The notes under the pieces were generated by a model. It was not told the origin of the DNA, searched no databases, and was given only the letters and a program-made list of their open reading frames with translations. From Deltaproteobacteria bacterium (GTDB taxonomy: Bacteria; Desulfobacterota; Desulfobacteria; Desulfobacterales; JAABPS01): 8,702 nucleotides of DNA. The stretch is taken from NCBI GenBank assembly GCA_019309685.1, contig JAFDFT010000066.1, forward strand, positions 1-8,702, written 5' to 3'. Shown in pieces: positions 6,988 to 8,702 of the stretch; position 1 is the first letter of the stretch; the number at the start of each line of letters is the position of its first letter. The position numbers and the translations under genes were made by a program.

Positions 6988-7881
6988 CTATTTCAGGAAA
7001 TCAGGCCGTGAAAATTCCGGATCATTCCAATCGTAAAATCCCTTGCCAGTTTTTCTGCCAAGCTGTTTGTTTTCAATCATCTTTTTGAGAAGCAAAGGGG
7101 GCCTGTCTTTTTCATCGCCGCTTTCATAAAAATATTCCATTTCAACATCATACACTACATCAAGCCCCACAGAATCCATCATGCCGAAAGGGCCTATCTG
7201 CATCCCGGTAAATATCATCCACCCCCGATCGATATCCTTAAAGTCAGCATGCCCGCCGGCCCATGATGCGAGGGCATCTTTCTTGACAGAACGCCATACA
7301 CGGTTGAATACAAATCCCATACATTCTTTTTTCACAATCAGCGGAACGCATTTAATTTTTTTTATCCAGGCTGTTATTTTTTCAAAGGTATCATTATCAG
7401 TAGACGTTCCTTTCATGAGGTCTACAAAATTATTTTTTGGTATAGGCGCATAAAAATGAATATTTGCCACTTTATCTTTTCTGCCTACGGAGTCTTCAAT
7501 GCGTGTGACGGGTATGGAAGAACTGTTTGTGGAAATGATGCAATCCGGTGGAGCAATTTTATCAATCTCAGAGAATATTTGCTTTTTAAGTTCAAGTCTC
7601 TCGGGGACACATTCAATAACAAGATCAGACTTTTCAAGAGCAGGTTGAAGGTCCTCATAAAGCGTGACCCTTGAAATAGATTCATCGCTTGTTCCTTCGA
7701 CCATGCCGGCGCTGCGGTATCGCTCAATTTTCGATATAACAGAATGCCTTGCTTTTTCCATGGCTTCAGGTTTGTAGTGATAGAGATTGGCATTTGATCC
7801 GAAGACCGCGGCTCTCGCAATTATCTGCACACCCATCATTCCTGCCCCGATGACGGTAATCGTATTTATTTCATTTTTCAT
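6988..7881 (-). CDS. 3-hydroxyacyl-CoA dehydrogenase family protein with atypical active site
   Basis: Members of this family (3-hydroxybutyryl-CoA dehydrogenase type) interconvert 3-hydroxyacyl-CoA and 3-oxoacyl-CoA with NAD(P). The 297-residue protein has a Rossmann start, TVIGAGMMG (9-17), a helical C-terminal domain, and the usual ending KQLGRKTGKGFYDW (272-285). Using the spacing of human HAD (Ser137, His158, Glu170, Asn208), the equivalents are Ser121, His142, Asp154 and Asn193. The signature HFFNP reads HFYAP (142-146), so its Asn is Ala, and the catalytic-dyad Glu is Asp. I chose ATG 7881 because AGAGG (7892-7888) lies 6 nt upstream and the Rossmann strand begins just after. Longer frames run into the upstream ferredoxin gene, which ends at 7893, only 11 bp away. 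It is the third gene of an operon with two iron-sulfur proteins. The fold is certain; the reaction is not. Confidence 0.85.
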   Translation of the reverse strand: MKNEINTITVIGAGMMGVQIIARAAVFGSNANLYHYKPEAMEKARHSVISKIERYRSAGMVEGTSDESISRVTLYEDLQPALEKSDLVIECVPERLELKKQIFSEIDKIAPPDCIISTNSSSIPVTRIEDSVGRKDKVANIHFYAPIPKNNFVDLMKGTSTDNDTFEKITAWIKKIKCVPLIVKKECMGFVFNRVWRSVKKDALASWAGGHADFKDIDRGWMIFTGMQIGPFGMMDSVGLDVVYDVEMEYFYESGDEKDRPPLLLKKMIENKQLGRKTGKGFYDWNDPEFSRPDFLK

Positions 7882-7892
7882 TGTCATCCTCT

Positions 7893-8252
7893 TTATGCAT
7901 CGGATGTGATTAGACGTTCTCCTAATTGAATGGTAATGGCCCCTTTGGGGCATTGTTTCACACAATCTCCACACCCATTGCACCAATCCGCCCATGTGGG
8001 GAGTAATACCCACTGTGTCGGATCAATGCGTTCTCTCGGCGGAATAGAGAAATCCCTTTTCTCTAAAGGCCGGGTTGCAAACACCCCGACAGTACAGGCC
8101 TGAAGACATTTTTTACACCCTGCAGGATCATACATGGAATAGTTGCATTTTTTCCGGTCAATGATTATTTCAACACCGTTATGGGCGATACCTTTGCTTA
8201 CATTATCATCAATTATTGTTTCAATCATTTCTGACTTTGATTTCTGGAGCAT
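7893..8252 (-). CDS. Small iron-sulfur protein with two 4Fe-4S motifs, one with unusual spacing
   Basis: This is a predicted cytoplasmic electron carrier of 119 residues. The C-terminal motif is classical, CNGCGDCVKQCP (Cys91, 94, 97, 101). The N-terminal one is stretched: Cys36, then nine residues, then CKKCLQAC (Cys46, 49, 53), without the Pro that normally follows the last Cys. The two are separated by about 37 residues, longer than in small bacterial ferredoxins. An N-terminal stretch of about 35 residues has no cysteine. The start is ATG 8252, because a perfect AGGAGG (8265-8260) lies 7 nt upstream. An in-frame ATG at 8270 would place that sequence inside the gene and overlap the stop of the preceding gene. 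It is flanked 11 bp on each side by a larger ferredoxin-like gene and the dehydrogenase, so a shared electron-transfer role is likely. The redox partner is unknown. Confidence 0.82.
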   Translation of the reverse strand: MLQKSKSEMIETIIDDNVSKGIAHNGVEIIIDRKKCNYSMYDPAGCKKCLQACTVGVFATRPLEKRDFSIPPRERIDPTQWVLLPTWADWCNGCGDCVKQCPKGAITIQLGERLITSDA

Positions 8253-8259
8253 TCCAAAA

Positions 8260-8265
8260 CCTCCT
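8260..8265 (-). promoter_or_regulatory. Strong Shine-Dalgarno AGGAGG deciding the small ferredoxin start
   Basis: On the minus strand the sequence reads TAG GAGG TTTTGGA ATG. AGGAGG begins within the stop codon (8266-8264) of the upstream ferredoxin gene and sits 7 nt before ATG 8252. This is ideal spacing and suggests coupled translation. It rules against the ATG at 8270 as the start. Confidence 0.7.
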
Positions 8266-8702
8266 ACCATAAATTTTTGGCCAAGGGAATTTCTTCCCTT
8301 GGAACCATTGTAATCGCATTATCGGAACAAGCCGCATCACATAGCCCACACCCCACACAAAGTGTTGGATCAATATCAACGTTATCTGATGTGGCGGAAT
8401 AATGAATTGCGCCGAACTGGCACTTATCCCAGCATGAACCGCATCGTACACATGTTTCAGGCTCCACCCTGGCTACAAAATGTCCCTTGAGCACATATTG
8501 AGGAACACCGCTGCGGAAACGGTTCATATGATATGTACAATATCTTTTCTCACAGTTACAGATGGCTTCGATGAGTGGAAGACGTCCACGGCTCATCACA
8601 ATATGCCACAATCCGCGCTGCTCCCATTCATCTATCATTTGTTCAGCTTCTTCGAGTTTTAGAGGTACCTTTACGCCTTTTCGCAAATCCTGCCGCAGGG
8701 TA
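8264..8702 (-). CDS. Multi-cluster ferredoxin-like protein, C-terminal part (5' end outside window)
   Basis: The reading frame has no stop up to the right edge, so the 145 visible residues are the C-terminal part of a longer protein. A TTG at 8686 is in frame but has no ribosome binding site and is not needed as a start. Two classical 4Fe-4S motifs are present, CVRCGSCWDKC (visible residues 84-94) and CVGCGLCDAAC (115-125), about 20 residues apart as in 2[4Fe-4S] ferredoxins. Before them lies ICNCEKRYC (Cys48, 50, 55). This recalls the CNCC..CC block placed ahead of the ferredoxin domain in a family of longer multi-cluster iron-sulfur proteins in anaerobes, whose preceding EEA..I...EQ.GL helix also seems to be present. 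Function is unknown; electron transfer with the next two genes is inferred. It is the first visible gene of the operon. Confidence 0.78.
   Translation of the reverse strand, partial: TLRQDLRKGVKVPLKLEEAEQMIDEWEQRGLWHIVMSRGRLPLIEAICNCEKRYCTYHMNRFRSGVPQYVLKGHFVARVEPETCVRCGSCWDKCQFGAIHYSATSDNVDIDPTLCVGCGLCDAACSDNAITMVPREEIPLAKNLW

Noticed and set aside
7882..8013. Longer dehydrogenase start at 8013
   Set aside because: It would overlap most of the C-terminal cluster motif of the small ferredoxin gene; ATG 7881 has a proper ribosome binding site and fits the family N-terminus.
1..8702. CRISPR array, tRNA, rRNA or transposase gene
   Set aside because: No regularly spaced direct repeats, no tRNA-like cloverleaf sequence and no transposase motifs were seen on either strand.

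Overview
The window looks like chromosomal DNA of an anaerobic, respiring bacterium. My best guess is a sulfate-reducer-like member of the Desulfobacterota (Desulfobacterales type). The basis is a complete anaerobic glycerol-3-phosphate dehydrogenase (GlpABC), Cys-rich iron-sulfur proteins next to acyl-CoA enzymes, and palindromic intergenic repeats whose style I associate with that group. The assignment is an inference; there is no rRNA or marker gene in the window.

Plus strand, 3-5029: the glycerol catabolic cluster glpK-glpA-glpB-glpC. Only the last 68 codons of glycerol kinase are present. GlpA (FAD catalytic subunit with a C-terminal BFD-like 2Fe-2S domain), GlpB (second flavoprotein subunit) and GlpC (two 4Fe-4S motifs and two CCG domains) all appear intact. 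Together they would phosphorylate glycerol, oxidise glycerol 3-phosphate to dihydroxyacetone phosphate, and pass the electrons through GlpC to the membrane quinone pool. glpB and glpC overlap by 8 bp. In contrast, glpK/glpA and glpA/glpB are separated by 264 and 370 bp of repeat-bearing DNA: a 129-bp imperfect palindrome starting on the glpK stop codon, and a second inverted repeat plus several small dyads before glpB.

Minus strand, 8702-5073, convergent with glp: reading in the direction of transcription, the 3' part of a multi-cluster ferredoxin-like protein (runs off the window), a small protein with two 4Fe-4S motifs, a 3-hydroxyacyl-CoA dehydrogenase-like protein with two substitutions in the usual active-site signature, then a 274-bp gap and a stand-alone acyl-CoA carboxylase carboxyltransferase subunit. 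The first three are spaced 11 bp apart with good ribosome binding sites and form one operon. The carboxyltransferase may have its own promoter and is visibly more GC-rich than its neighbours.

The glp part is conventional biochemistry. The most interesting part is the ferredoxin/ferredoxin/dehydrogenase operon. It pairs an apparently NAD-type hydroxyacyl-CoA dehydrogenase fold, with a non-standard catalytic signature, to two iron-sulfur proteins with unusual cysteine spacing. What it does cannot be settled from this window.
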